A stretch of 64,000 nucleotides of DNA from Corynebacterium meitnerae (GCF_027570075.1 NZ_JAKMUS010000001.1:62001-126000), one strand, 5' to 3'; shown: positions 1 through 10,687, counted from the stretch's first letter. The notes: generated by a model from the letters alone, not told the origin. Numbers and translations are program-made.

Positions 1-1234
1 GTTCTTCAGCAAGGTCATCGTGGAGTTGATCCACGTCTGCCGCTGAAAGCAGATTAGCCCCACCCAGTGGGTCCGCACCGATGCGTTCTGCCAGGGCTTC
101 AGCAAGTAGCTGAGTCAACGCTTCAGCGAAGACCGGCTGAGCCTCGTTGTGTGGCTTCCGGCTCCTGCGGGCACGCGTCCGCGCCGCGGTGATCATCTGC
201 GGGGTAGCGGCGATATCAATGCCGTCGATCCTGAGCGGAATGTCCTCCTTGGGCACCAGCTGATAGTTCCGTACAGCCCTAGACAGAATCGTGACCATCT
301 CTTCGGAGCCTTTCACCTCCCGCGTGAGAAGGTCATCGGTGCCTGCTGGTGTGAAGCCAGGGACAAGGTCTTGGGCGGTACTCAGCACCACACCTGTCTC
401 GCCGAGTTCCGGCAACACGCGTGAGATGTAATCGAGGAATGTCCGGTTTGGGCCAACGATGAGCACACCCGTACGCGCTAATTGGTCCCGCCAGGTGTAC
501 AGCAGGTAAGCGATGCGGTGTAGGGCAACCGCGGTTTTTCCAGTTCCGGGACCACCGGCCACTACCAGCACGCCGCGGGTTTTATCGCGGATGATTTGGT
601 CCTGCTCGCGCTGAATGGTTTCCACGATGGACTGCATGTGTCCGGTACGCGGCGCATTCATGGCTCGCAGCAAGGCGGCCTCACTCGCAACTCCGGAATC
701 TGCCCCGGCATTGTCGGCGCCCGGGCCACTCAACACATCATCATCAACTGCCGTGACAGTCCTGCCGCGCATGCGGATGTTGCGGCGGGAGACAACGCCC
801 TCAGGATGAGCCGTGGTGGCAAGGTAGTAAGGCCGTGCCATGGGGGCACGCCAATCAAGGAGCAAGGTGCGGTAATCATCGTCCCTGTCATCCATGCCCA
901 TGCGGCCGATGTAGCGGCGATCCTGGTGTGGTTTGCCTGGGACGGGGTTCTCCGGGGAGTCATCCTCAACGTCGATTCGCCCGAACACCAGGCCGGTCTC
1001 CGCAATATTGAGCGCGTCTAGTTTTGCGTTAAGCCCGTGGTATTCGGTCTCACGCCGCACAAGCGCATCTGCATCCGGGTTATCCGGATCCACATCCCGC
1101 TGAACAGCCTCAAGGCGTTGCTGCGCAGACGACACTTCGCGGTCCAGGTGAGCAAAGAGCACATCCACATGGGATTGCTCCTGCTTTACAGTCTCCTGGG
1201 ATTCCAGGGAAGAGGCGCCGGACTGATCAGCCAC
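1..1234 (-). CDS. HelD/UvrD-like ATP-dependent helicase, 3' end cut by window
   Basis: The reverse strand is open from a GTG at 1234 to the window edge, giving 411 residues of an expected roughly 700-750. The N-terminal region is charged and helical, followed at about residue 227 by the Walker A stretch GGPGTGKTAVALHR, then YLLYTWRDQLARTGVLIVGPN, which is typical of the HelD/HelR branch of superfamily 1. Members use ATP to act on DNA or to release RNA polymerase from stalled complexes; which applies here cannot be read from the sequence. A GGAG sits 8-10 nt before the GTG. The missing part would hold helicase motifs II-VI. Family call firm, exact role inferred. Confidence 0.85.
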   Translation of the reverse strand, partial: MADQSGASSLESQETVKQEQSHVDVLFAHLDREVSSAQQRLEAVQRDVDPDNPDADALVRRETEYHGLNAKLDALNIAETGLVFGRIDVEDDSPENPVPGKPHQDRRYIGRMGMDDRDDDYRTLLLDWRAPMARPYYLATTAHPEGVVSRRNIRMRGRTVTAVDDDVLSGPGADNAGADSGVASEAALLRAMNAPRTGHMQSIVETIQREQDQIIRDKTRGVLVVAGGPGTGKTAVALHRIAYLLYTWRDQLARTGVLIVGPNRTFLDYISRVLPELGETGVVLSTAQDLVPGFTPAGTDDLLTREVKGSEEMVTILSRAVRNYQLVPKEDIPLRIDGIDIAATPQMITAARTRARRSRKPHNEAQPVFAEALTQLLAEALAERIGADPLGGANLLSAADVDQLHDDLAEE

Positions 1235-1304
1235 TACGCGTACGCTCCTTTGCTCGGGGTTTCGTGTGCAAACAGCAACAGACGAGTCTAGCGGGAAATA
1301 AAAA

Positions 1305-1345
1305 ACAGTCCCACGGCTGGAAAACCAGCGGCGGGACTGTCGCGC
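1305..1345 (-). terminator. Intrinsic terminator of the DoxX-type gene
   Basis: ACAGTCCC (1305-1312) pairs with GGGACTGT (1333-1340), with an inner GCTGG/CCAGC stem and an AAAA loop. Read on the minus strand the hairpin is followed by a T-rich run (TTTTTATTTC), so it terminates transcription of the gene ending at 1364 and separates it from the helicase gene. Confidence 0.85.
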
Positions 1346-1363
1346 TATGAAGCGGAAAAGAAA

Positions 1364-2476
1364 CTACTTGAGCTTCTTCTGTGCCTTCTTCACGGCCTTC
1401 TTAGCAGTCTTCTCTGCCTTCTTGACCTTCTTCTTCAGCTTGCGCTTCTGGCAGCGGCTCGGTGCAGCGTCCAGGTTGTCAAAAGCATCCTGCAGGCTGT
1501 TGATCGCATCCTGTGCGGTCTTCTGAGCCTTCGCAGCGCTCTTCTTCACCTTGCGCTTTGCCTTGAACTTATCCAGAGCAGACGGGCCGAACTCATCCAG
1601 GGAGCCCTGCAGGTCGCTGACAACAGCGTTGACCTTGCGCTTCGCCTTGAACTTGTCCAGAGCAGACGGCTGCAGGTCCTCAAAACGGTCCTGGACGTCA
1701 CCGAAGTGGTCCTGGACGTCGCCGATCAGGCCCTTCACCTGGCGCTTTGCCTTGAACTTCTGGAACTTGGAGGGCTTGAGGTCCTTGTAGGTGTCCTCGG
1801 CCCAGCCAGCTGCATCATTAGCAACGTCGGTTGCCTTGTCAGCCCACTTCTCAGCGGTCTTCTTCCAGTCACCCTTGTTGTCATCGACGTAGTCTGCCAC
1901 CTGGTGAGCAGCCTGCTGAGCGGACTCAGCAACAGTCTCACGGGTGTCCTGGAACCACTCGCTGGCCTTCTTCAGAGCCTTCTCGGACTCAGACTGAGTC
2001 GGCAGAGCCTGCTGGATGTTCTTCTTGGAGCGCTTCGCAGCGTCCTGAGCGCGCCATGCCAGACCGGGCTTGCCCTCGGTGTCAGCCGCAGCGATCAGCA
2101 CGCCACCCAGCAGAGCAACGTTGGTCAGAGCACCGTTGCGCTGGCGAGCCTTCTCAGACTCGTTCTTTGCCTCCCAGAACGCATTGCGGCCGAGCAGCGT
2201 GGCTACAGAGGAGCCAGCCAGCAGGGCAGCGGACAGGCGCGGAGCCTTGCCCAGTGCGAACGTGGAGCCGGCACCGATCTTCACGCCGCCGCCGATCTTC
2301 GCCAGGGTCTCCGGGTCCGAAGGGATAAAGCTGGCGTACTGAGCCGGCAGCACCGACTTGAGAGCGCCGGCTACCTTCTCAGCGCCCTTGGCGTGCTCGG
2401 AAGCCTTGGTGACCGTGTTGACGCCATCTGCAATGTACACAGAGGCGAGCATCGGTCGAGCTAGTTTGCGGATCAT
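1364..2476 (-). CDS. DoxX-family membrane protein with repeat-rich lysine tail
   Basis: 370 aa from ATG 2476, preceded by AGAAGGA. A longer frame from 2662 would overlap the upstream gene and lacks a ribosome site. Residues about 5-135 resemble the DoxX family (hydrophobic helices around 82-96 and 116-132). From about 145 the protein is helical and rich in Ala, Lys and Asp. A motif of the form PSxxxKFKAKRxV occurs at residues 235-247, 270-282, 298-310 and, degenerate, 339-351; the last 25 residues are nearly all Lys and Ala. DoxX proteins are linked to quinone or redox membrane complexes; the tail could bind nucleic acid, lipid or a partner, which is inference. Followed by a strong terminator. 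Confidence 0.75.
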   Translation of the reverse strand: MIRKLARPMLASVYIADGVNTVTKASEHAKGAEKVAGALKSVLPAQYASFIPSDPETLAKIGGGVKIGAGSTFALGKAPRLSAALLAGSSVATLLGRNAFWEAKNESEKARQRNGALTNVALLGGVLIAAADTEGKPGLAWRAQDAAKRSKKNIQQALPTQSESEKALKKASEWFQDTRETVAESAQQAAHQVADYVDDNKGDWKKTAEKWADKATDVANDAAGWAEDTYKDLKPSKFQKFKAKRQVKGLIGDVQDHFGDVQDRFEDLQPSALDKFKAKRKVNAVVSDLQGSLDEFGPSALDKFKAKRKVKKSAAKAQKTAQDAINSLQDAFDNLDAAPSRCQKRKLKKKVKKAEKTAKKAVKKAQKKLK

Positions 2477-2555
2477 ACTCACGTATCCTTCTCTCATTCG
2501 GGAATTGTCCGTGCCATCCACTGTAGACGGATTTCGCACGATAGGACGGCAAAAT

Positions 2556-3155
2556 TCACCAGCGGCGGTTCCACCACTCCTCAAGATGAGGCCTTTCCTC
2601 ACCCAATGTGGTCGGCTTTCCATGGCCAGGGCGCACGATGGCTTCGTCGGGATATTGGTCAAATAGTTTCTCTTTCACATCGGTGAACAGGCGAACAAAA
2701 TCACCCTCGCCGTTCGTGCCGCCCACACCGCCAGGGAAGAGGGAATCGCCGACGAAGAGGTTCATCGTGCCATCGATCTCCGCAGCAAATGCAGCGCCGC
2801 CGGGCGTGTGCCCGCGGAGAATATGGACGGGGAATGAGTGGCCGGCAAAGTCCAACGTGTCACCATCATTCAGTTCGCGTTCGGGGGGTACCGGCAGAGC
2901 GGGTGCATCTAAGAAGGAACCCCAATGGGTCGCGCCCGTTGCTTCGAGGATCTCCGGCAACGCACCCACGTGGTCAGCATGCCGGTGTGTGGTCAACACA
3001 TCGGTGATGCGCACCCCAGCGGACTCGGCCATGGCGAGGAGAGTGGCGGGCTCCGCAGCAGCGTCGACAAGCAATCCCTGCTCGCCACACGCCAACAGGT
3101 AGCAATTGTTATCCATCTCAGACACGGAGACACTATGGAGCGTTAGAGCATTCAT
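2556..3155 (-). CDS. MBL-fold metallohydrolase (glyoxalase II-like)
   Basis: 199 aa from ATG 3155. The frame stays open to 3263, but homology starts at MNALTLHSVSVSEMDNN. The metal-binding signature THRHADH is at residues 56-62, followed by GHTPGG, GDSLFPGG and a C-terminal PGHGKPT, the standard order of metallo-beta-lactamase-fold hydrolases of the hydroxyacylglutathione hydrolase type. Actinobacteria usually lack glutathione, so the substrate may be another thioester. The gene is divergent from uvrA with a 139-bp gap, an arrangement I recall as conserved next to uvrA in corynebacteria. No strong ribosome site is seen. Confidence 0.85.
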   Translation of the reverse strand: MNALTLHSVSVSEMDNNCYLLACGEQGLLVDAAAEPATLLAMAESAGVRITDVLTTHRHADHVGALPEILEATGATHWGSFLDAPALPVPPERELNDGDTLDFAGHSFPVHILRGHTPGGAAFAAEIDGTMNLFVGDSLFPGGVGGTNGEGDFVRLFTDVKEKLFDQYPDEAIVRPGHGKPTTLGEERPHLEEWWNRRW

Positions 3156-3294
3156 GCAGCCCACTCTAACGGTGCGCGGTGTAGTGAGCTTGTCAGCGCT
3201 GCTGGAATGATTCGCATGAGCGTGACGTTGGTATCTTTGTTCGAGGACCCATTTCGGATTCACCTTTTAACTAATGCAAGGGGATGCACTGCCT

Positions 3295-6144
3295 GTGGCT
3301 GAGAAGCTGATTGTCCGCGGAGCACGCGAACATAACCTCAAGGGAATAGACATTGAACTACCCCGCGACAAGATGGTGGTGTTCACCGGCCTGTCTGGTT
3401 CCGGCAAGTCCTCCCTTGCCTTTGACACGATCTTCGCGGAAGGGCAACGCCGCTACGTCGAGTCTTTGAGCTCCTATGCACGCATGTTCTTGGGGCAGAT
3501 GGACAAGCCAGATGTGGATTACATCGACGGCTTGAGCCCGGCAGTGTCCATTGATCAAAAGTCGACGAACCGTAACCCGCGTTCAACGGTTGGAACGATC
3601 ACGGAGATTTATGACTACTTGCGTCTTCTGTACTCGCGCGCAGGTACGGCACACTGCCCGGTGTGTGACGCGGTGATTGACCGGCAAACTCCTCAGCAGA
3701 TCGTTGACCAGGTGATGGACAACCCGGAGCCCACCAAGTTTCAGGTGCTCGCTCCGATTGTGCGTAAGCGCAAAGGCGAGTTCGTTGACCTCTTCGCGGA
3801 CCTGGCAGCGCAGGGCTATGCGCGTGTGAATGTTGACGGTGAGACGTATCCGCTGAACGATCCGCCGAAGCTGCAGAAACAGATCAAGCACGACATTGAC
3901 GTTGTGGTGGATCGACTCACTGTGAAGGAAAGCCAGAAGCAGCGCCTTACTGACTCCGTGGAAACTGCTCTTAAGCTTGCCGACGGGCTGGTGGCCTTCG
4001 ACTGGGTTGAAAAAGATGCCGATGATCCGGAGCGCGTGGAGATCTTCTCCGAGAAGATGGCGTGTCCGAATGGCCACACCCTCGGCGTGGAGGAATACGA
4101 GCCCCGTGCGTTTTCCTTCAACTCACCCTTCGGTGCTTGTCCGGCATGTGATGGTTTGGGTACCCGCGCGGAGATTGACACTGACTTGGTTATTCCGGAT
4201 CCGGATGTGCCGGCAGTGGATGCGTTCCAGCCGTGGAACTCCAGCCCGAACAAGGGCTACTTTGCCAAGCTCATCGTCGCTTTGGCGAAGGAGGAGGGCT
4301 TTGACCCGGAAGCACCGCTGTCGAGCCTGAAGAAGAGCCACCGCGACGCACTGATCAACGGTACAGATACAAAGGTCTCCGTCCGATACAAGAACCGCTA
4401 CGGCCGCCAGCGTTCTTTCACTGCTGCCTTCGAGGGCGTGCGGGGATACCTCCACCGCAAGATCGAGCAGTCTGATTCAGAGCACACGAAGGAACGCTTC
4501 ATGGCGTACACCCGTGACGTGGCGTGCCCGACATGTCACGGTGCGCGTTTGAAGCCGGAGATCCTGGCGGTGCGCTTGGCGTCCACCACGCACGGTGAGA
4601 AGTCCATCGCCGGCTTGACGGAGCTGTCCATTGAGGAAGCGTCGACGTACTTGGACAACCTCGTTCTTGGTTACCGCGAAGAGATGATTGCTGGGGCTGT
4701 GTTGCGTGAGATTCAGGCACGGCTGCACTTCTTGCTGGACGTGGGTCTGAACTACCTCACGCTGTCCCGCTCAGCTGGCACGTTGTCCGGCGGTGAGGCA
4801 CAGCGTATCCGTCTGGCTACTCAGATTGGTTCTGGCCTGGCTGGCGTGCTGTATGTGCTGGATGAGCCTTCCATTGGTCTGCACCAGCGCGATAACCAGC
4901 GCCTCATTGCCACCTTGAAGAAGCTGCGCGATATTGGCAACACCCTTGTTGTGGTTGAGCACGATGAGGACACGATCCGTGAAGCAGACTGGCTCATTGA
5001 CATCGGTCCGCTCGCCGGTGAATACGGCGGGGAAGTGGTCTACCAAGGTCCGCCGAAGGGAATCCTGAAGGCAAAGAATTCGCTGACCGGTGACTATCTT
5101 TCCGGCAAGAAGGAAATCGCTGTCCCTGAATCTCGGCGTCCACGCGACAGGGACCGTCAGCTCAAAATTGTGGGCGCTCGGGAAAACAACCTTGACAATG
5201 TCTCGGTGGACATTCCGCTTGGCGTGCTTGTTTCCGTCACCGGCGTGTCTGGTTCCGGCAAGTCCACGTTGGTCAACCAGATTCTGGCCAAGACCCTGCA
5301 GAACCGACTCAACGGTGCTCGCCAGGTCCCAGGTCGTGTGAAGAAGGTGGACGGACTCGAGCATCTGGACAAGCTTGTGCAGGTGGATCAGTCGCCGATC
5401 GGCCGCACCCCGCGCTCCAACCCGGCAACGTACACGGGTGTATTTGACAAGATCCGTACTCTGTTCGCGGAAACGCAGGAGGCAAAAGTCCGTGGATACA
5501 AGGCGGGACGCTTCTCCTTCAATGTGAAGGGTGGGCGCTGTGAGGCGTGTCGCGGTGACGGCACCATCAAGATTGAGATGAACTTCCTGCCGGACGTTTA
5601 TGTCCCGTGTGAGGTGTGTGGCGGTGCCCGCTACAACCGCGAGACGCTTGAGGTCCGCTACAAGGGTAAGAACATCGCGGAAGTATTGGACATGCCCATC
5701 AGTGAGGCAACCGAGTTCTTCGAGCCGATCACGTCGATTCACCGTTATTTGCAGACGCTTTGCGACGTGGGCTTGGGCTACGTCCGCCTTGGCCAGGCCG
5801 CCACGACGTTGTCGGGCGGTGAGGCGCAGCGTGTGAAGCTGGCGGCCGAACTTCAGAAGCGGTCCAATGGTCGGACCATTTACATCCTCGATGAGCCGAC
5901 CACCGGCCTCCACTTCGAGGACATCCGGAAACTCATGCTGGTGCTCAACGGACTCGTGGACAAGGGCAACTCTGTTCTTGTCATTGAACACAACCTCGAT
6001 GTGATCAAGTGTGCTGACTGGATCATCGATATGGGGCCCGAAGGTGGCTCCGGCGGCGGCACTGTCGTCGCAGAAGGCACCCCGGAGGACGTGGCAAAGG
6101 TGAAGGGGTCCTTCACTGGCCAATTCCTCAGCAACCTTGTCTAG
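3295..6144 (+). CDS. uvrA: Excinuclease ABC subunit UvrA
   Basis: Damage-recognition ATPase of nucleotide excision repair, loading UvrB on lesions. About 949 aa, the usual length. Two ABC cassettes are visible: Walker [13 protein letters not shown] near the N terminus and [11 protein letters not shown] in the second half, each followed by an LSGGEAQR signature and a DEPS/DEPT Walker B. Zinc-binding CPVC, CPAC, CEAC and CEVC pairs are present, as is the G-rich loop near the end. I chose GTG 3295 because AAGGGG lies 11 nt upstream and the protein then begins [17 protein letters not shown] as in relatives; an in-frame ATG at 3274 has no ribosome site. Its stop overlaps the convergent DUF2339 gene by 4 nt. 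Confidence 0.97.
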   Translation: MAEKLIVRGAREHNLKGIDIELPRDKMVVFTGLSGSGKSSLAFDTIFAEGQRRYVESLSSYARMFLGQMDKPDVDYIDGLSPAVSIDQKSTNRNPRSTVGTITEIYDYLRLLYSRAGTAHCPVCDAVIDRQTPQQIVDQVMDNPEPTKFQVLAPIVRKRKGEFVDLFADLAAQGYARVNVDGETYPLNDPPKLQKQIKHDIDVVVDRLTVKESQKQRLTDSVETALKLADGLVAFDWVEKDADDPERVEIFSEKMACPNGHTLGVEEYEPRAFSFNSPFGACPACDGLGTRAEIDTDLVIPDPDVPAVDAFQPWNSSPNKGYFAKLIVALAKEEGFDPEAPLSSLKKSHRDALINGTDTKVSVRYKNRYGRQRSFTAAFEGVRGYLHRKIEQSDSEHTKERFMAYTRDVACPTCHGARLKPEILAVRLASTTHGEKSIAGLTELSIEEASTYLDNLVLGYREEMIAGAVLREIQARLHFLLDVGLNYLTLSRSAGTLSGGEAQRIRLATQIGSGLAGVLYVLDEPSIGLHQRDNQRLIATLKKLRDIGNTLVVVEHDEDTIREADWLIDIGPLAGEYGGEVVYQGPPKGILKAKNSLTGDYLSGKKEIAVPESRRPRDRDRQLKIVGARENNLDNVSVDIPLGVLVSVTGVSGSGKSTLVNQILAKTLQNRLNGARQVPGRVKKVDGLEHLDKLVQVDQSPIGRTPRSNPATYTGVFDKIRTLFAETQEAKVRGYKAGRFSFNVKGGRCEACRGDGTIKIEMNFLPDVYVPCEVCGGARYNRETLEVRYKGKNIAEVLDMPISEATEFFEPITSIHRYLQTLCDVGLGYVRLGQAATTLSGGEAQRVKLAAELQKRSNGRTIYILDEPTTGLHFEDIRKLMLVLNGLVDKGNSVLVIEHNLDVIKCADWIIDMGPEGGSGGGTVVAEGTPEDVAKVKGSFTGQFLSNLV

Positions 6145-8057
6145 TTGCTGGCGGGCTGCGTCTCGGTGAATGTCTGCCCGGTGTTCTTCTGCTGCTGTGC
6201 ACCCTTAATTGCAACTGCAATGAGGATCAGGCCGCAGACGATGAAGGTGAGCACCCGCGGGATGCCACCGAGCGCCGCCATGTCGAAGAGAACAAGCTTG
6301 ACGGTTGCCACAATGGCCACGAACAAACCAGCTGTCCGCATGGTCTTGGCGTCCATGGTGCCGGGGCGCTTGAGCAGGAGCCAGGAGGCCGCAGCCATCC
6401 AGGAGATGGACACGAGCATGTGTCCGTTGTAGAAGCCCAATCGAGAGGTCTCTAGGTAGGGGCTTGACGGATCTGCGAAGAGCGCGTTGATGTGGCCCAA
6501 GACTGCAGAGATGGTCACCACCGACACCATCTCTAGCAGCAGACCGTAAGCAGCGAAGGCACCTCGCGCTTGGATTGGCAGACTGCGCCACAGGGTTGTG
6601 CGTGTGGCCGCGATGATGATCAAGACTGCCAGCGCGAGGCCCTGGATGAGGCCGAACCAAGACCAGCGGGTGATGGCAGATGGGAACAAGGTGTTCTCAA
6701 GCATGGGCAGAATGGCGATGAAGAGCATCAATGCCCAGCTGGAAAGAACGGCAACTCTGTTCATGGGCAAGCGGTGAAGGAGCAGCAGCACCACGATCGC
6801 TACAGCGAAGAAGATGAGTACTGAAACTGCCTCAGATTGAGTGTGCTGCAGCTCGAAATCTTGGGTGTCCACAACGGGCCGGAAGAGAGTGAACGGCAAG
6901 GTGATGAACCAGCCGGTAATGAGATCCGCTGCGCGCTGTGCGTTGTCCTTCGGACGAAGAACAGTGACCAGGACGGTCACAGCAGTGGCAGTGAGGAATG
7001 GCAGCCATACACCCGCGTCATGGAGCAGCGTGTAGGAAGCCAGCAAGATCGCCGCGGGTGCAACAACTGCCGGAACAATGCTCTGGGCCCGCGTTGTACT
7101 TGTTGGGGCGAAGAAGATCTCGCCGATGACCAGCAGCACGAGACCGATCAGCGGTACAGCGAGGACAAAACTGATCGGCTCAACCGGTTGTTCTAGGTAA
7201 GTCGCCCGCAACTCCGCAGGCGACGACAGTGCGCCCGTTTGCCATGCGAGCAGTACACCTGCGGCGCTGCGCACGATGGCAAGGAAGCGGGAGTCCGACC
7301 CCTTAGACATTGGCCACGTCAGCAGGATCACCGCGATCGGCGCGACCAAGATGAGCGCATTAGCCAGGTAGTCCAGGCTGAGAAGGGGGAATGTGTAGAA
7401 CACCAGAATGATGCACATAGCCAGAACCAATGGAAGGTTCTTTCGCCAGTGTGCAAGCGCCAAGTACCCCAACCAGAGGACGAGGAAGATGACCACACAA
7501 CTGAGGGGCTTTAGCCACTCTTGTGCAGCATAGGCGTACCACAGGTCCAAAATGAGGATGAGGAATGAGGTCACATACAGCGCCATCACACCAGCGCTCG
7601 TTCCCTTACGCTGATCCACACGAATGCCCACGCCGAGTAGGACGAATGCGAGAAGAGCCGCTCCCACTACGCGGCCAACCGGGCCAAGCAGGCCAGTTTG
7701 AATAGCCAGCGCGATGCCGAAGCTCGCACCCACGAAGGTGATGATCGAGCCGATGACAGCAGCCCAACGCATCACCTGCTGCTCGGTTGTCAGCTTTGGT
7801 TTGGGGGGCTTCGGTGGCTTTTGCGGCTGCTGCACCTGGTGCGGTGGCTGAGGTGGCATCGGCGCCCCAGCCATTGCCGGCGGCCGTAGTACGGGTGCCG
7901 GTGCGGGCACCGGAACGTCAGCTACCGGGGCGGGGCTGAGGTGGTTGAGGGTTGCCTGTATATCGTCGATAAGCATCTGCGAACGCGCAGTGCTGGCGCG
8001 GAGCTCACCGAGTTTTCGGCGAACATCCGTGAGGATCTCGTCTCGTGAGTGGTGCAT
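6141..8057 (-). CDS. DUF2339 multi-pass membrane protein
   Basis: 638 aa from ATG 8057 with GGAGG just upstream. The first 45 residues are charged and likely helical ([16 protein letters not shown]), followed by a Pro/Ala-rich linker to about residue 95, then a long series of hydrophobic segments (roughly 14 or more helices) to the C terminus. This arrangement is that of DUF2339 integral membrane proteins, whose function is unknown. It ends tail to tail with uvrA, sharing the CTAG at the two stops. The IS21 element lies 121 bp upstream of its start, so its promoter may be close to the insertion point. Confidence 0.8.
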   Translation of the reverse strand: MHHSRDEILTDVRRKLGELRASTARSQMLIDDIQATLNHLSPAPVADVPVPAPAPVLRPPAMAGAPMPPQPPHQVQQPQKPPKPPKPKLTTEQQVMRWAAVIGSIITFVGASFGIALAIQTGLLGPVGRVVGAALLAFVLLGVGIRVDQRKGTSAGVMALYVTSFLILILDLWYAYAAQEWLKPLSCVVIFLVLWLGYLALAHWRKNLPLVLAMCIILVFYTFPLLSLDYLANALILVAPIAVILLTWPMSKGSDSRFLAIVRSAAGVLLAWQTGALSSPAELRATYLEQPVEPISFVLAVPLIGLVLLVIGEIFFAPTSTTRAQSIVPAVVAPAAILLASYTLLHDAGVWLPFLTATAVTVLVTVLRPKDNAQRAADLITGWFITLPFTLFRPVVDTQDFELQHTQSEAVSVLIFFAVAIVVLLLLHRLPMNRVAVLSSWALMLFIAILPMLENTLFPSAITRWSWFGLIQGLALAVLIIIAATRTTLWRSLPIQARGAFAAYGLLLEMVSVVTISAVLGHINALFADPSSPYLETSRLGFYNGHMLVSISWMAAASWLLLKRPGTMDAKTMRTAGLFVAIVATVKLVLFDMAALGGIPRVLTFIVCGLILIAVAIKGAQQQKNTGQTFTETQPASN

Positions 8058-8177
8058 GGTCGGGCCTCCTCATCATGTTTCTGACTATTTTGACGATGCT
8101 AAGCATCAGATGGTTTCATGCAGGGGCGAAAAGTTACTGTGTTGTGACATTCCTGGGTGTGACATTCTTGAATTGAG
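8058..8177. other. Repeat-rich spacer upstream of the IS element
   Basis: No gene is seen. It holds a short palindrome GATGCTAAGCATC (8094-8106), a direct repeat TGTGACATTC at 8143-8152 and 8158-8167, and ends in CTTGAATTGAG, a copy of which also follows the IS right end. The promoter of the DUF2339 gene should lie here on the minus strand. Confidence 0.5.
8171..8177. repeat. Target-site duplication, left copy (AATTGAG)
   Basis: AATTGAG directly precedes the TGTT end of the element; the same 7 bases follow the opposite end at 10830-10836. IS21 elements typically duplicate 4-8 bp of target. Confidence 0.85.
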
Positions 8178-8254
8178 TGTTCAGACCACCGATTTAGTAA
8201 CGCCATGGTGAGGATCGAGTAACGCCCGGGTGAGTATCCAGTAACACCCGGGCG
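8178..8254 (+). repeat. IS21 left end with 22-bp iterons
   Basis: TGTT tip, then ATTTAGTAAC at 8192, then two full units and one partial unit of AGTAACGCC..GGTGAG. Mirrors the right end with the same spacing from the tip. Confidence 0.88.
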
Positions 8255-8272
8255 TTTGGGGGTTGGGTGGGG

Positions 8273-9040
8273 TTAGCGTGTCAGGCGCATGTTGTCTCCT
8301 TCTAGTGTGATGATCTCCGCGCCGACGGCGAGCCGGTTGAGGATCGACTCAGCGATGACAGCGTCGGGGATGGACTTGCACCATTCGATGGGGGCGAACT
8401 GGGATGTCACGATGGTCGCTCCGCGGTTTTCTCGTTCCGCAATGATGGTCAACAATTGATGCGCGGTGGCTTCGTTGATCGGGGTGGTGAGAAAATCATC
8501 GAGTACGAGCACATCGGTGTTGTGAATCGCTTCGAGGAACTTCACGCGCTCAGGATCCGAGTGATGCAGCACGGCGAGCTGGTTAGCCAGAGAGTCGGTG
8601 CGGAAGAACTTGGCGGAGTAGTCCTTTCGGCAAGCTGCGTTGAGCAATGCCTGGGCGAGGTAGGTCTTGCCGACGGAGGATTTGCCCAGGATGACAACGT
8701 TTTTCGAATCCTGGCACCATTGGCATTGAGCAAGTCGGGCGATTTGCTCTTTGTTGATGTTGCGGCTGGGTGTGTAGATAATGTCTTCGACACAAGCATC
8801 GAGGTTTGGCGATCGGGATGCTTTGAGCAGTTTGTTGACTCGTCTTTCGCGCCTGGCCGCGACTTCTTTATCGAGCGCGTAGAGGATTTTGTCTGAGAAG
8901 CTCCACTGGTCGAATGCTTGATCCGCGGCAATGTCGATGACTGTGCGGCCAAAGGCGGTCATCCGTAGTTGTGTGAAGATGGGCAGTACTGATTCGTCTA
9001 AGAATCGTGCGGTTGTTGATGCTGGTTGTGGCGCATCCAT
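8273..9040 (-). CDS. istB: IS21 transposition helper ATPase IstB
   Basis: 255 aa AAA+ ATPase that assists the IstA transposase by remodelling DNA and choosing the target. Walker A is GKSSVGKT at residues 119-126, unlike the more common GPPGTGKT, and Walker B is LVLDD ending at residue 182. The N-terminal 110 residues form the helical region typical of IstB. The ATG at 9040 lies 3 nt after the istA stop (9044), so the two are cotranscribed and perhaps translationally coupled. The stop is only about 20 nt inside the innermost left-end repeat. The frame is complete. Confidence 0.93.
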   Translation of the reverse strand: MDAPQPASTTARFLDESVLPIFTQLRMTAFGRTVIDIAADQAFDQWSFSDKILYALDKEVAARRERRVNKLLKASRSPNLDACVEDIIYTPSRNINKEQIARLAQCQWCQDSKNVVILGKSSVGKTYLAQALLNAACRKDYSAKFFRTDSLANQLAVLHHSDPERVKFLEAIHNTDVLVLDDFLTTPINEATAHQLLTIIAERENRGATIVTSQFAPIEWCKSIPDAVIAESILNRLAVGAEIITLEGDNMRLTR

Positions 9041-9043
9041 GGG

Positions 9044-10687
9044 TTAGTTGTTTCCTTTCTTCGTGAGGTTTTCGATGCTGAACTGCTCCGCGCCGCCGAG
9101 GTACGCACCGCGCGTATCACGCGTGGTAGACGCTTTTGCGGTGGTAGTGGAGGTGGGCACGGCATCTCGCGTGTTGGGGTCAGGCTGTGTGGTGGTGCGT
9201 ACCGTGTCTTCTTTGCGCACGGCTGCCATCATGTTCTTCACGGCGGTGTAGGACACTGCCTGGCGTCGGCCTTCAAGGTCGACGAGTCGCCTACAGGCTT
9301 CTTCCAAGATGGGCTTGTTGTCGTGTTTTCCCATGGAAAGCACGTTGCGGCATGAGAAGAACGCTTGTGCTTTGATTGGGCGCGCATCCATCAGTTCAGC
9401 GATGACTCGGCGGGTGTGCGGCCCTACCCGGGCAGCTTCGCGTAGGAAGTATTCACAGGTCCATAGCCCATGGGTGTTGGCCATCTGCGGCGGGATGTGG
9501 TCGGTGTCGGTGACGAAGGCACCGCGTTGGTGCGCAAGCGTATGTACTGCTTGTCGCTCGCCGGCATCGAAGACCGTGAGCGTGTTGCCGGTGATGCGGA
9601 CATCAACAGTGTGGCCGACAAGTGTGTAGGGCACGGAGTAATGCACGCTGGCGACGGTGATATGGAAGTCGGGAGCGACTTTGGCGCGCTTCCATTCCGT
9701 GCGCTGCCACCGCTGTTTTGGCAGTTCAGTGAGCAACTTTGCTTCAAACTCTTCAAACAGCTGCCGCCGACTGGTGGTGTTTCCACGAAACGGGGTGTGC
9801 GTATTGATCGCGTCAACTCGTTTGAGTATGCGACTGTTGAGCTCATCAAGGCTGACGCACTGATGATCGTCAAGAGCATGGATGACCTTTTGGGTAACGA
9901 TCTTGACTGCTGCCTCAACATTGGCCTTGTCTTTCGGCCGTCTTGCACGCGCTGGCAGCGCAGCGGTGTTGTAGTGCTCCAGAAACTCCTCGTACGTGGT
10001 GTTGACACGACGATTGCGATCGGCAGCACTTATCGCGTTCGACGCCGTCGAGGCGTTATCTGGGACGATGACCTCTGCCACCCCGCCGAAGTACTCAAAC
10101 GCCTGCATATGCGCATCCAGCCACGCTTGTTGGCGTTCATCGGTACACGCACAAGCAAACAGCATCCCGGAATACGGCAGCGAAGCGACAAACACACTGA
10201 GCTTGCTTGGACGTCCCCCGGTGGGGTCGAACAGGCGCATCTTCGTTCCTGCCCAGTCCACCTGCATAGTGTGAGCTGGTGCGTGCACGATCCGGGCGGT
10301 TACCCCGGTGGCATCAACATGCTGTGCTACAAGCTGGCGAAACCGCTCGTAGCTGTAGTACCGCTGCCCCGGCAGCGCTGGCGTTGAGGTGTACTTCCCC
10401 CACAGGACCTGCAGCGTGGTCTTATGTCTTCCGGTCCGTGCTTTCACCACGGAATCGAAATCAATCGGGACGAACACACCCTGACCTGTGGATCTTCCGT
10501 CATGAAACAGCACAGCTATGGCTTGATCATTGAGCCCAGTAATCTGGGCCGCGGTCGTGATCTGCTCTGCTTGCAGCACCTTACGAACTTTTTGCACCGT
10601 GGAATGCGAGCATCCCATCGTCGCTGTGATCTGGCGAACGGACCAGCCTTTGAGAACAAGGTCCATCACCGCCCTGTAGTCAGTCAC
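9044..10687 (-). CDS. istA: IS21 transposase IstA
   Basis: 547 aa DDE transposase. The N-terminal helix-turn-helix is MDLVLKGWSVRQITATMG followed by CSHSTVQKVRKVL (residues 8-38), expected to bind the terminal iterons. Catalytic acids are readable as D144 (QVDWAG), D210 (IVPDNAS) and E258 (KDKANVEAAV), with the RNase H-like core between them and a beta-rich C-terminal domain after about 350. No frameshift or internal stop is seen. The start at 10687 lies about 70 bp inside the right-end repeats, so its promoter overlaps or abuts its own binding sites, which suggests self-regulation (inference). Confidence 0.93.
   Translation of the reverse strand: MTDYRAVMDLVLKGWSVRQITATMGCSHSTVQKVRKVLQAEQITTAAQITGLNDQAIAVLFHDGRSTGQGVFVPIDFDSVVKARTGRHKTTLQVLWGKYTSTPALPGQRYYSYERFRQLVAQHVDATGVTARIVHAPAHTMQVDWAGTKMRLFDPTGGRPSKLSVFVASLPYSGMLFACACTDERQQAWLDAHMQAFEYFGGVAEVIVPDNASTASNAISAADRNRRVNTTYEEFLEHYNTAALPARARRPKDKANVEAAVKIVTQKVIHALDDHQCVSLDELNSRILKRVDAINTHTPFRGNTTSRRQLFEEFEAKLLTELPKQRWQRTEWKRAKVAPDFHITVASVHYSVPYTLVGHTVDVRITGNTLTVFDAGERQAVHTLAHQRGAFVTDTDHIPPQMANTHGLWTCEYFLREAARVGPHTRRVIAELMDARPIKAQAFFSCRNVLSMGKHDNKPILEEACRRLVDLEGRRQAVSYTAVKNMMAAVRKEDTVRTTTQPDPNTRDAVPTSTTTAKASTTRDTRGAYLGGAEQFSIENLTKKGNN

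Noticed and set aside
4771..6123. 450-codon minus-strand frame inside uvrA
   Set aside because: Antisense shadow of the second ABC cassette; no motif and no ribosome site.
8196..8254. Short regularly spaced repeats resembling a CRISPR start
   Set aside because: Units are directly adjacent with no spacers, mirror the other IS end and are transposase-binding sites. No cas gene is present.
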